From Stagnimonas aquatica (GTDB taxonomy: Bacteria; Pseudomonadota; Gammaproteobacteria; Nevskiales; Nevskiaceae): DNA of 64,000 nucleotides. Below the pieces are notes generated by a model. That model was not told the DNA's origin, made no database searches, and saw only the letters and a program-made list of their open reading frames with translations. The DNA lies in NCBI RefSeq assembly GCF_003730135.1, contig NZ_RJVO01000002.1, positions 248,001 to 312,000 on the forward strand, in the 5' to 3' direction. This document shows positions 34,001-42,476 of the stretch, one piece after another. Made by a program: the position numbers and the translations under genes. Positions within the stretch are counted from its first letter, which is position 1. Every line of letters begins with the position of its first letter.

Positions 34001-34873
34001 CTAGCGGTGACGGCGGTTGGCGAGCCGCTCGATGGCATCGCCGAGCAGCAGCTCCATCGCCTGCTCCTGCTGCTCGCCCGGCACCACCACGGTGCTGGGG
34101 CTGGAGATGAAGGCGTCGGGGATCAGCGCCAGGATGCCCTCGAAGCTGGCCTCGAAGCGCGCCGCCTTGTTGAAGTGGATGACGATCAGGCTCTCGTCGG
34201 CGGCCGGGATCGCCTGCGGCTCGAAAGGGTTGGAGGTATCGACCAGCGGCACCCGCTGGAAGTTGACGTCGGTGCGCGAGAACTGCGGCAGGATGTAGTT
34301 CACGTAGTCGGGCATGCGGCGCAGGATGGTATTGGTGACCTCCTGCGAGGTATAGCCGCGCTCGGCGGTGTCGCGGTTGATCTTCTGGATCCACTCCAGA
34401 TTGATGATCGGCGTCATCCCCACCAAGAGATCCACATGCTGGGCGATGTTCACCTCGCCGGTCACCAGACCGCCGTGCAAGCCCTCGTAGAACAGCACGT
34501 CGGTGCCCGGCTCGATGCGCTGCCAGGGCGTGAAGCTGCCCGGGCTCTGACGCGCGGCGCGGGCCTCCTCCTCGGTATGCAGGTAGTGGCGGGTCTGGCC
34601 GCCGCCGGTCTCGCCGTACTCGCGGAACAGGTTTTCCAGACGCCCGAGCAGATTGCCCTGGGTGCCGAACAGCGACAGCGTCTCGCCACGGATGCGAGCC
34701 CGCTCCAGCATCTGCCGCCAGTGGTCGCGCTCGTAGGCGTGAAAGCTGTCGCCCTCGACATAGGCGGCCTTGAGGTCGAGGTCGGCGAAGATGCGCTCGA
34801 ACACCCGCTTGGCCGTGCTGGTGCCGGCCCCCGAGGAACCGGTGACAGCGATGATGGGATGGCGGGCGGACAT
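34001..34873 (-). CDS. Phosphoribulokinase (proteobacterial PrkB-like)
   Basis: The 290-residue protein has the Walker A loop AVTGSSGAGTST at residues 9-20. Characteristic blocks VEGDSFHAYERDHWR, GGGQTRHYLHTEEEA, FTPWQRIEPGTDVLFYEGLHGG and NLEWIQKINRD follow. It phosphorylates ribulose-5-phosphate to ribulose-1,5-bisphosphate in Calvin-cycle organisms. Many heterotrophic gammaproteobacteria carry this homologue without RuBisCO, and none is visible here, so its physiological role is uncertain. The ATG lies 31 bases downstream of the trmB stop. Confidence 0.9.
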   Translation of the reverse strand: MSARHPIIAVTGSSGAGTSTAKRVFERIFADLDLKAAYVEGDSFHAYERDHWRQMLERARIRGETLSLFGTQGNLLGRLENLFREYGETGGGQTRHYLHTEEEARAARQSPGSFTPWQRIEPGTDVLFYEGLHGGLVTGEVNIAQHVDLLVGMTPIINLEWIQKINRDTAERGYTSQEVTNTILRRMPDYVNYILPQFSRTDVNFQRVPLVDTSNPFEPQAIPAADESLIVIHFNKAARFEASFEGILALIPDAFISSPSTVVVPGEQQEQAMELLLGDAIERLANRRHR

Positions 34874-34904
34874 AACCTAGTGTGTCTTGCTTAACCGCGC
34901 GCTG

Positions 34905-35621
34905 TCAGCGCCGCCGGTAGCAGAAGTCGGTAGTGACATGCCCCAGGCGCTCGCCGCGCGCCTCGAAGCGGGTGATCGGCCGGCTGTCCGGGCGCGGCAC
35001 CGGGCCGCCTTCGAACTCGGGCGCGGCATCCAGCACCTCGCGCATGTGCTCGGCATAGGGAACCCAGTCGGTCGCCAGACGGAACAGCCCGCCCGGCTTG
35101 AGCCGGCTGGCGACCAGGCTGGCGAAGGCCGGCTGCACGATGCGGCGCTTGTGGTGGCGGGTCTTGTGCCAGGGGTCGGGGAATTCCAGGATCAGTTCGT
35201 CCAGGCTTTCCGGTGCCAGCCAGTCGCGCAGCACCTCCACCGCGTCGTGGCAGGCGACACGCAGATTGCCCAGGCCGGCCTTGTCGGCACGATTGAGCAC
35301 CCGGCCGACGCCCGGACGGTGCACCTCGACGCCGAGGTAGTCGCGCTCCGGCGCCTGTTCGGCGCGGAACAGCAGGGCGTCGCCAGCACCAAAGCCGATC
35401 TCGAACACCTTGGGCGCGGCGCGGCCAAACAGCGCGTCGAGATCAAGCGGCTGGCCGGGCGCGGGCGCGTCCAGGCCGTAGCGCGGCCACAGCCGCTCCA
35501 GCGACTCCTTCTGGGAATCGGTCATGCGCCCTTCGCGGCGCACGAAGGACTTGATCTCGCGCCGGTAGGGCGCGGCCATCGTGATTTCGGTTGCAGCTTC
35601 GTTTTCGGTTTCAGCGGACAT
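34905..35621 (-). CDS. trmB: tRNA (guanine-N7)-methyltransferase
   Basis: The 238-residue SAM-dependent enzyme makes m7G46 in tRNA. It contains VFEIGFGAGDALLFRA (SAM motif I), YLGVEVHRPGVGRVL, LILEFPDPWHKTRHHKRRI (active-site region) and a C-terminal FEARGERLGH motif, all diagnostic of TrmB. The first ATG at 35621 lies 11 bases inside the PaiB-like gene; an internal ATG at 35579 (Met15) could also be used, as residues before it are not conserved. Confidence 0.95.
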   Translation of the reverse strand: MSAETENEAATEITMAAPYRREIKSFVRREGRMTDSQKESLERLWPRYGLDAPAPGQPLDLDALFGRAAPKVFEIGFGAGDALLFRAEQAPERDYLGVEVHRPGVGRVLNRADKAGLGNLRVACHDAVEVLRDWLAPESLDELILEFPDPWHKTRHHKRRIVQPAFASLVASRLKPGGLFRLATDWVPYAEHMREVLDAAPEFEGGPVPRPDSRPITRFEARGERLGHVTTDFCYRRR

Positions 35622-36228
35622 CGAGGGCTTCCATCCATGCGGCCATGGTCAGCAGCTCCGGGTGGGCGCTGGCGCGCAACTGCGCCGCCACCTGGGCGCG
35701 GTCGGCCGGGGTCTTGTTCTGGTTGATCTTGCACTTGCCTTCGATGCGGCTGGGCCGCAGGCGGAAGGCGACGATGGCGTCCAGCAGCGCGTTCTGGCGC
35801 GCGGCGTCGAGCTGGCGGGTCCAGCCGCCGACGGCGGGCTCGAAGGCGGCACTGCTGCGGTCGAGCAGATCGAGCTTGAAGCCGGCGTCCTCGTCCAGCT
35901 CCGGTCGGCCGTGGACGTGCACCACCGCGTAGTTCCAGGTCGGCACCTCGCGCTCTGGATGCACATACCAGCGCGGCGAGACATAGGCATGCGGACCGTG
36001 GAATACCGCCACCGTCTCGCCTTCGGCGAAGGCCTGCCAGTGCGGATTAGCGCGCGCCAGGTGGCCGCTCAAGCTGCCGTCGGCTTCCAGCAGCAGCGGC
36101 AGATGGCTGATGTGCGGCTCCGCGCCGGCGAGGCTGGTGATGAAGGTGGCGAAGGGATAGTCGCGGATCAACCGGCCCTGCTGTTCCTGGTCGCTGAGCG
36201 CGAACGACGGCGGCGTGTACAGACTCAT
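35611..36228 (-). CDS. FMN-binding negative transcriptional regulator family (PaiB-like)
   Basis: The 205-residue protein starts MSLYTPPSFALSD and shows family blocks YPFATFITS, ISHLPLLLE, GHLARANPHW, VAVFHGPHAYVSPRWY and NYAVVHVHG. This is the split-barrel FMN-binding fold of B. subtilis PaiB. Despite the family name, DNA binding is not evident, and the protein could be a flavin-dependent oxidoreductase. It starts two bases after the Cdd1-like stop and overlaps trmB by 11 nt. Confidence 0.87.
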   Translation of the reverse strand: MSLYTPPSFALSDQEQQGRLIRDYPFATFITSLAGAEPHISHLPLLLEADGSLSGHLARANPHWQAFAEGETVAVFHGPHAYVSPRWYVHPEREVPTWNYAVVHVHGRPELDEDAGFKLDLLDRSSAAFEPAVGGWTRQLDAARQNALLDAIVAFRLRPSRIEGKCKINQNKTPADRAQVAAQLRASAHPELLTMAAWMEALDVR

Positions 36229-36230
36229 GG

Positions 36231-36631
36231 TCAGGCTCCCGCCGGCCGCAGGCCGCGCCGCGCCGCCGCCTTGCGCGCGGCTAGCGCGACGCCGGGCGCG
36301 TCCTTCCAATGCCACCACTTCAGCTTTTCCGGGTCGGGCGCGGCGGTGCTCGCAAAGTAGACGGCGCAGCGGAAGGTGTAGAGCACGCAGCGGTCCTGGT
36401 GCTGGCTGTTGCGTTCGCAGAGGCGCTCGTACAGCGCCTGCGGGTCCACCCCCTTGAGGTCAGCGACACGCCGTATGCTCAGCGCGCGCAGATCGCGCGC
36501 CAGCGAGACGCCGATGCCGGGAATCTGGCGCAGCTCGGCCAGCTCCGCCTGCTCGGCGCGCGCCGCCGCGTCCGGCGCAAACGCCCGCTGACCGGCGCCC
36601 GCGCTGGAATCTGTGGCGGCTACGCGGCGGC

Positions 36632-36635
<4 letters not shown>
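36231..36635 (-). CDS. Helix-hairpin-helix protein, Cdd1/pathogenicity-locus family
   Basis: A GTG at 36635 overlapping the thiG stop (GTGA) starts a 134-residue frame. It contains a helix-hairpin-helix segment, [20 protein letters not shown], a second half [16 protein letters not shown], and an invariant-looking C-terminal part [15 protein letters not shown] followed by KLKWWHWKD. This matches the Cdd1 family (often annotated mitomycin-resistance or pathogenicity-locus protein). Non-specific nucleic acid binding is likely; the real role is not known. Confidence 0.8.
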
Positions 36636-37414
<779 letters not shown>

Positions 37415-37542
37415 CTTGGTCTCTGGTGATTCTGGCCTTGCGTGTCCTTGGTGAAGCACCGAAGCAAGGGCCTACCGCTCTCTCGGTCGCTTCCCTTGCG
37501 CTGCCGTCCATGGCGAGACCGCAGCGCCTTGAACGACCCCCT

Positions 37543-37605
37543 GGGCGCACATCCATGTGCGCCCGTTCGCCGAATAAAACGGTCCACTGGACCGTTTTAT
37601 TCGGC
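37543..37605. repeat. Tandem palindromes between thiS and thiG, including a perfect 37-bp inverted repeat
   Basis: Palindrome 1 (37543-37564) has arms GGGCGCACAT/ATGTGCGCCC around CC. Palindrome 2 (37569-37605) has perfect 18-bp arms, GCCGAATAAAACGGTCCA and its complement, around a single C, and ends directly at the thiS stop codon. Further upstream (about 37463-37501) a weaker nested stem GCAAGGG...CCCTTGC is seen. No T-run follows on either strand. The whole spacer looks like a structured intergenic repeat or MITE remnant, or a processing/attenuation site within the thi operon. Confidence 0.7.
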
Positions 37606-37809
37606 TCACCCACCTCCGATCGCCTTGACGATTTCGATCTGGTCCTGCTCCACCAGCCGGGTCTCGGACCACAAGCTGCGCGGCACGATCTGGCCGTTGT
37701 GTTCGATGGCGAGCCGCTGGCCTTGCAGTTGCAAGGCCTCGATCAGGCCGGCCAGGGTGGCCGGCGCCGGCAGCGGCTCCGGACGTCCGTTGACGGTGAG
37801 CAGGGGCAT
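37606..37809 (-). CDS. thiS: Sulfur carrier protein ThiS
   Basis: The 67-residue ubiquitin-like protein ends in AIGGG. The C-terminal Gly-Gly is adenylated and converted to a thiocarboxylate that donates sulfur to ThiG. Other conserved positions are VNGRPEPLP at the start, LAIEHNGQIVPRSLW in the middle and DQIEIVKAIGGG at the end. It is the first gene after tRNA-Gly in this minus-strand run. Confidence 0.93.
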   Translation of the reverse strand: MPLLTVNGRPEPLPAPATLAGLIEALQLQGQRLAIEHNGQIVPRSLWSETRLVEQDQIEIVKAIGGG

Positions 37810-37860
37810 GGTGATCCCGCGTCGTGCAAAGGCCCTCGCGGGGAGGGCCTTGGAAAGGTT

Positions 37861-37934
37861 TGGAGCGGGTGATGGGAATCGAACCCACGCTAGTAGCTTG
37901 GGAAGCTACAGTTCTACCATTGAACTACACCCGC
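37861..37934 (-). tRNA. tRNA-Gly (anticodon CCC)
   Basis: The minus strand gives a full cloverleaf. The acceptor stem is GCGGGTG/CACCCGC with discriminator T and encoded CCA. The D-arm contains AGTTCAATGGTAGAACT. The anticodon arm GTAGC-TTCCCAA-GCTAC places CCC at positions 34-36, and the T-arm is GTGGGTTCGATTCCCAT. It lies between the small membrane protein gene and thiS. Confidence 0.96.
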
Positions 37935-37955
37935 GTTGGCCGCCATTTTAGCGCC

Positions 37956-38222
37956 TCAATCGCCGTCGCGCCGAGGCCCGTGCCGGCGCTCCGGCTGATT
38001 GGCCGGCGGTGGCGGTGGCGACGCTCGATGGCGGCGGTCCCCCAGCTCGAAATCGCGCCGGTTGAAGCGCTTGTAGAACGGCAGCAGCCGCGACTCGGGG
38101 TGCTCGCCCTCACGGACATCGCCCCGGGCCGAAGCCGAGATTGCCAACACCGCAAAGGCACCGCCCAGCAGGAGCAAGGTCCACCAGGGATGCACCGCCA
38201 CCAGGTTCAGCAAGGCGTCCAT
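37956..38222 (-). CDS. Small membrane protein of unknown function (88 aa)
   Basis: From the ATG at 38222 (GGGAG upstream) the frame encodes 88 residues. There is one hydrophobic N-terminal helix (WWTLLLLGGAFAVLAISASA), then a charged stretch LLPFYKRFNRRDFELGDRR, and a basic Pro-rich tail. It looks like a single-pass inner-membrane protein with a cytosolic tail. No family is recognised. It lies directly upstream of tRNA-Gly and is divergent from the peroxidase-like gene. Confidence 0.6.
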   Translation of the reverse strand: MDALLNLVAVHPWWTLLLLGGAFAVLAISASARGDVREGEHPESRLLPFYKRFNRRDFELGDRRHRASPPPPPANQPERRHGPRRDGD

Positions 38223-38316
38223 GACTTCACTCCCGCCGTAAGCCCGCTGGCAGCTTAGCAGGGCGTCCACCGCGCGCCGCGCCTACACTGGCTTGACCCA
38301 CCCCGGAGCAGACCCG

Positions 38317-38652
38317 ATGAGCAACTATTTCGAATCCGAAGACCTCGCCAAGTTCGGCCAGATCGGCCGCCATGCCCCGAAGCTGGCGGAGGACTTCTTC
38401 AAGTACTACGGCAACGTCACCGCCACCGACGGCGCACTCAGCAAGCGCGAGAAGGCACTGATCGCCCTGGCCGTGGCGCACGCCCAGAAGTGCGCCTACT
38501 GCATCGACGCCTACACCACCCAGTGCCTGGAAACCGGCAGCAATCCCGAGCAGATGATGGAAGCCGTGCATGTAGCGGCGGTGATGCAGGCCGGCATCAC
38601 CCTCGCCCACTCGGTGCAGATGTACAACCATCTCGACAAGCTGGTGCTGTGA
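38317..38652 (+). CDS. AhpD-like protein associated with arsenosugar biosynthesis
   Basis: The 111-residue protein belongs to the carboxymuconolactone decarboxylase/AhpD superfamily. REKALIALAVAHAQKCAYCIDAYT carries His55 and the redox CxxC (Cys59, Cys62), with a further Cys at 70. It matches the short 'arsenosugar biosynthesis-associated peroxidase-like' family, and the next gene is ArsS-like, 62 bases downstream. It likely gives redox support to that enzyme; catalytic activity is unproven. ATG at 38317 is chosen as the family-like start MSNYFESEDL. Confidence 0.85.
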   Translation: MSNYFESEDLAKFGQIGRHAPKLAEDFFKYYGNVTATDGALSKREKALIALAVAHAQKCAYCIDAYTTQCLETGSNPEQMMEAVHVAAVMQAGITLAHSVQMYNHLDKLVL

Positions 38653-38714
38653 ACCGGACGGCTTGAGCCGGTGCGCGGCCGCCAGGCCCGCCAGGATTTC
38701 CGAGAGGAGCCGAA

Positions 38715-39740
38715 ATGGACGACGCCCCGATCACACTGACGCAGCTGGACGGCGAGCTGCCGCGCCACGACTTCGCCGCTCTGCTCGCGGCGCGCGCGCT
38801 GCAGCTGCCACCGCGCTCGGTGGAGACCCTGCAGGTCAACCTCACCAAGCTCTGCAACCAGGCCTGCCGGCATTGCCACGTCGACAGCAGCCCCAGCCGC
38901 ACCGAGGCACTGTCGCCGGAGGGCGTCGCCGCCGTGCTGGAGGTGCTGGCGCGGCATCCGCAGATCGGCAAGCTCGATCTCACCGGCGGCGCGCCCGAGC
39001 TACACCCGCAGTTCGACGAGTTGGTGCGGGCGGCGGTGCGGCTCGGCAAGCAGGTGATGGTCCGCCACAACCTCACCGTGCAGCTCGACGGCCACCCGCA
39101 GACCGGCGAGAGCAAGGCCTATCTACCGGCCTTCTTCGCCGAGCAGGGCGTGGAGGTGATCTCTTCCCTGCCCTACTGGCAGGAGTTCTTCACCGACAGC
39201 CAGCGCGGCAAGGGCGTGTTCGGCAAGTCGATCACCGCGATGCAGCGACTCAACGCGGTCGGCTACGGCATCGAGGGTTCCGGCCTGGTGTTCAACTTGG
39301 TCTACAACCCGGTCGGCCCCTACCTGCCGGCGGCGCAGGCCGGGCTGGAGGCCGACTACAAGCGCGAGCTGCGCGACAAATTCGGCCTGCACTTCAACAA
39401 TCTCTACACCATCACCAACATGCCGATACACCGCTTCGCGCTGCACCTGCGCAAGAGCGGCCAGTACCAGGCCTACATGGACAAATTACTCGCGGCGTTC
39501 AACCCGGCGGCGGCCGAGGGCGTGATGTGCCGCAGCCTGATCAGTGTCGATCACCGGGGCCGGCTCTACGACTGCGACTTCAACCAGCAACTCGGACTCG
39601 TCGCCGAGGCCGGGGCTTCGGCCAGCCTGTTCGATTTCGACTACCAGGCGCTGATGTCGCGCCGGATCCGCTGGGGCAGCCATTGCCTCGGTTGCACGGC
39701 AGGCGCCGGATCCTCCTGCGGCGGTGCGACCGCCGGCTGA
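38715..39740 (+). CDS. arsS: Radical SAM protein, ArsS (arsenosugar biosynthesis) family, cysteine form
   Basis: The 341-residue protein has the radical SAM cluster motif LTKLCNQACRHCHVD (Cys47, Cys51, Cys54). Its Cys-rich C terminus reads HCLGCTAGAGSSCGG (Cys324, Cys327, Cys335). This tail identifies the ArsS/selenobiotic radical SAM family, in which a selenocysteine replaces Cys in some species; here the codon is TGC, so it is the cysteine form. ArsS adds a 5'-deoxyadenosyl group to methylated arsenic in arsenosugar formation. No arsM gene is nearby. Ribosome-binding site AGAGGAG precedes the ATG. Confidence 0.87.
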   Translation: MDDAPITLTQLDGELPRHDFAALLAARALQLPPRSVETLQVNLTKLCNQACRHCHVDSSPSRTEALSPEGVAAVLEVLARHPQIGKLDLTGGAPELHPQFDELVRAAVRLGKQVMVRHNLTVQLDGHPQTGESKAYLPAFFAEQGVEVISSLPYWQEFFTDSQRGKGVFGKSITAMQRLNAVGYGIEGSGLVFNLVYNPVGPYLPAAQAGLEADYKRELRDKFGLHFNNLYTITNMPIHRFALHLRKSGQYQAYMDKLLAAFNPAAAEGVMCRSLISVDHRGRLYDCDFNQQLGLVAEAGASASLFDFDYQALMSRRIRWGSHCLGCTAGAGSSCGGATAG

Positions 39741-39922
39741 GCAAAGCTTCAGCAAAACCCCGACAGTTGTCCCCAATCGGACTGGATGAGTCTGTTGATA
39801 ACTCTGTACGGGCGGCTTTTTTGCCTGCGCCATCAAGCGCTTTGGTGGAACTGCGGAGAACTTCGCCGACGCCGCGCTTGCAATCCAGGCCTTGCGCAAG
39901 GCGTCGCCAGATCGCCTCGCTC

Positions 39923-41257
39923 TCAGTGCTCCTCGGGCGGCGCCAGCGGCAACAAGCCCACCGCCTCGCCGGCCGGCAAGGCCTCGACCTCGCGCAACTG
40001 ACGCTGGATCGCGCGCGAGCGCACACCGGTCTGCTCGATCTGCTTCTGCGCCTGCTCCAGCTTCTCGCCAACCTTGTCGAGCACCTCGCCGAACTTGCCG
40101 AACTCGGTCTTCACCGCACCCAGCACCTTCCAGACCTCGCTGCTGCGCTTCTCGATGGCGAGCGTGCGGAAGCCCATCTGCAAGCTGTTGAGCAGCGCGG
40201 TAAGCGTGGTCGGGCCGGCGATGGTCACGCGGTAGTCGCGCTGCAGGCCGTCGGCCAGCCCGGGGCGGCGCAGCACCTCGGCGTAGAGGCCTTCGGTGGG
40301 CAGGAACATCAGCGCGAAGTCGGTGGTGTGCGGCGGCTCCACGTACTTGTCGTGGATGGACTTGGCCTGCACTTTCACTGCCGTCTCCAGCGCCTTGCCG
40401 GCCGCCTCGATGGCAGCCAGCTCGCCGCGCTCGGCGGCATCGACCAGGCGCTCGTAGTCCTCGCGCGGGAACTTGGCATCGACCGGCAGCCAGACCGGCA
40501 CGCCCTGCGCCTCGCGGCCGGGCAGCTTGATGGCGAAGTCCACCCGCGCCTCCGAGCCCGGCCGGGTGGCGACGCTGCGGCCGTACTGCTCGGGCGTCAG
40601 CAACTGGTCCAGCAGGGTCTCCAACTGCACCTCGCCCCAGCCACCGCGCGTCTTCACATTGCTGAGCACGCGCTTGAGATCGCCGACGCCGGTGGCCAGG
40701 GTCTGCATCTCGCCCAGGCCACGGTGCACCTGCTCCAGGCGCTCGCTGACCAGCTTGAAGCTCTCGCCCAGGCGCGCTTCCAGCGTGGCGTGCAGCTTCT
40801 CATCGACGGTCTTGCGCATCTCGTCGAGCTTGGCCTCGTTGTTGGTCTGCAACTCCTTGAGCCGGGTTTCCACCGCCAGCCGCAGCGCCTCGGCGCGGGC
40901 ATCGGTCTGCGCGGTGAGCGCAGCCAGGCGTTGCTCGAAACCTTCGAAGGAGCGGGCAATGAGCTGGGCGATGGCCTCGGTGCGCTGCGCCACCGCCTGC
41001 TGGCTGTTGGCGAGCTGGCCGCCGAACTCCTGGCGCTGCTGCGACAGCGCGGCGAGCAGGCTGTCGCGGCTGCGGCCCAGCTCGGCCGGCAGCGCCTGTG
41101 ACTGCGCGGCGAGCTGCTGCTCGATGCGGGCCAGCAGGGGCGCCAACTCCTCGGCGGGCTTGCCGCGACCGCGCCCCAGCAGCACCGACAGCAAGGCACC
41201 CAGTACCGCCGCGATCAGCGCGACGGCGATCACCACCAACAGAGAGAGCATGTCCAT
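39923..41257 (-). CDS. rmuC: DNA recombination protein RmuC
   Basis: The 444-residue protein has an N-terminal membrane anchor (LLVVIAVALIAAVLGALLSVLL) and a coiled coil over about residues 30-190. A RmuC nuclease-like domain follows with TRGGWGEVQLETLL, PVWLPVDAKFPREDYERL and DFALMFLPTEGLYAEVL, containing the PD-(D/E)XK-type Asp and Lys. It limits inversion at short inverted repeats in E. coli. It ends in a short charged tail. No coupling to the upstream ParM-like gene is seen: 106 bases separate them. Confidence 0.93.
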   Translation of the reverse strand: MDMLSLLVVIAVALIAAVLGALLSVLLGRGRGKPAEELAPLLARIEQQLAAQSQALPAELGRSRDSLLAALSQQRQEFGGQLANSQQAVAQRTEAIAQLIARSFEGFEQRLAALTAQTDARAEALRLAVETRLKELQTNNEAKLDEMRKTVDEKLHATLEARLGESFKLVSERLEQVHRGLGEMQTLATGVGDLKRVLSNVKTRGGWGEVQLETLLDQLLTPEQYGRSVATRPGSEARVDFAIKLPGREAQGVPVWLPVDAKFPREDYERLVDAAERGELAAIEAAGKALETAVKVQAKSIHDKYVEPPHTTDFALMFLPTEGLYAEVLRRPGLADGLQRDYRVTIAGPTTLTALLNSLQMGFRTLAIEKRSSEVWKVLGAVKTEFGKFGEVLDKVGEKLEQAQKQIEQTGVRSRAIQRQLREVEALPAGEAVGLLPLAPPEEH

Positions 41258-41363
41258 GGCGGCATTATCGCCTGCGCCGACGACGATCCGGCCCTGGCGC
41301 CGGTCAACCCCGCAGAGACCACCGTGACGGAAGGCGCGGCACCCTCCCGGGGGCTACCGAAGC

Positions 41364-42392
41364 CTAGGCGCTCAAGGCCTGCGCCTGGCCCCAGACGTGG
41401 TTGCCGTACTTCCAGTAGCCGAGCACGTTGTTGAGGCGGGCGTCCTGGTCGGCCGGCACCGGCAGCACCTCGCCGGCAACCTGGCCCTTGAGGTAGGGCG
41501 CCAGCACCGCGCCGCCGCCGCCGGAGAGCACGATGGTGTCAATGTCCCAATCTTCCGCCCACAGGCGGTTGGCTTCGGTGGCGATGCGGCCGGCGAGCTG
41601 GCTGAAGGCGCGCTGCACCAGCGGCCCCAGATCATGGCGCTCGCCACGGATCTTGATCGAGCCGGCATTGATCGCCTCGTAGAGCCGGTACAGCTCCACC
41701 TGCACGCCGCTCTTCTCGCGCAGCGCGTTGGCGATGGCGTCGTAGGCCAGGCAGATGCCGGAGTCGGTGGACTGGCTGCCACGCTCGGAATAGCGGGTCT
41801 TGTCGGCGATGGCGAAGTCGCAGGTGCGGAAACCGACGTCGATGACCCCGATCTTCTCGCTGGTATAGCGTTGCTGGCTGACCCGGCCGGCGCTGTCGAG
41901 CATCAGGTTGTAGAGCGAGCCGAACGGCTGCGGAATGACCCGCACCTTCTCCACGTAGAGGGTCTTTTCCTCACGCTGGCCGGCGGCGTTGTAGACGCCG
42001 ATCTGGTGGCGGCCGATCAGGCTGTTCGCCAGCGCCTCGCGATGGCGGCGGAACAGGCTGATCGGCAGGCCGGTGACCAGCCGCACCGGATCGCTGTGAT
42101 CGACGAAGGGCACCAGCGCCGCCAGCCCCAGGGTCTTGGCGTACTGGCTGAGGAACTGCGCCGGATCCAGGGTGAAGCCGCGACCGCGACTCTGGGTCTC
42201 GGCCAGCTCGCCGACAAATACCGACTCGCCACCGATGTCGAAATGCCGCGCGGCCTGTTCCTGCCCGGGCAGCAGGGACTCGGAGTAGGCCGCCGGATTG
42301 GCCTCGCCGACGATGGACTTGAAGGCCTGCGAGCGCCGGCCGTCGGTGGCCTTGCAGTAACCGAAACCGATGTCTACAGCGAGGATGCGCAT
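41364..42392 (-). CDS. ParM/StbA-like actin ATPase (orphan, chromosomal context)
   Basis: The 342-residue protein has the actin-fold ATPase motifs: phosphate-1 ILAVDIGFGYCKA (Asp7), phosphate-2 IGVIDVGFRTCDFA and adenosine motif IVLSGGGGAVLAPYL. Overall it resembles ParM/StbA plasmid-segregation and related bacterial actin-like proteins. Plasmid systems pair ParM with a small DNA-binding ParR and a centromere repeat; neither is visible here, and the flanks (rmuC, HNH nuclease) look chromosomal. It may have a different cytoskeletal or phage/plasmid-derived role. Confidence 0.83.
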   Translation of the reverse strand: MRILAVDIGFGYCKATDGRRSQAFKSIVGEANPAAYSESLLPGQEQAARHFDIGGESVFVGELAETQSRGRGFTLDPAQFLSQYAKTLGLAALVPFVDHSDPVRLVTGLPISLFRRHREALANSLIGRHQIGVYNAAGQREEKTLYVEKVRVIPQPFGSLYNLMLDSAGRVSQQRYTSEKIGVIDVGFRTCDFAIADKTRYSERGSQSTDSGICLAYDAIANALREKSGVQVELYRLYEAINAGSIKIRGERHDLGPLVQRAFSQLAGRIATEANRLWAEDWDIDTIVLSGGGGAVLAPYLKGQVAGEVLPVPADQDARLNNVLGYWKYGNHVWGQAQALSA

Positions 42393-42476
42393 GGCGTTTG
42401 CCGTCGTCCGGAGAAGAAACGCCGACGGTTTAGCACGCCGGTTTCGGCGCGGTCAAAGCGCCGGGCAGATCGGCTT

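Noticed and set aside
37442-37951. Plus-strand frame of 169 codons in the thiS region
   Set aside because: It crosses tRNA-Gly and the palindromes and is antisense to thiS; no ribosome-binding site.
39683-39737. Possible selenocysteine codon in the ArsS-like C terminus
   Set aside because: All Cys positions in the tail are TGC or TGT-type cysteine codons and the only TGA is the terminal stop.
39741-39922. T6 run near 39811 as terminator of the arsS-like gene
   Set aside because: No convincing stem directly precedes the T-run.
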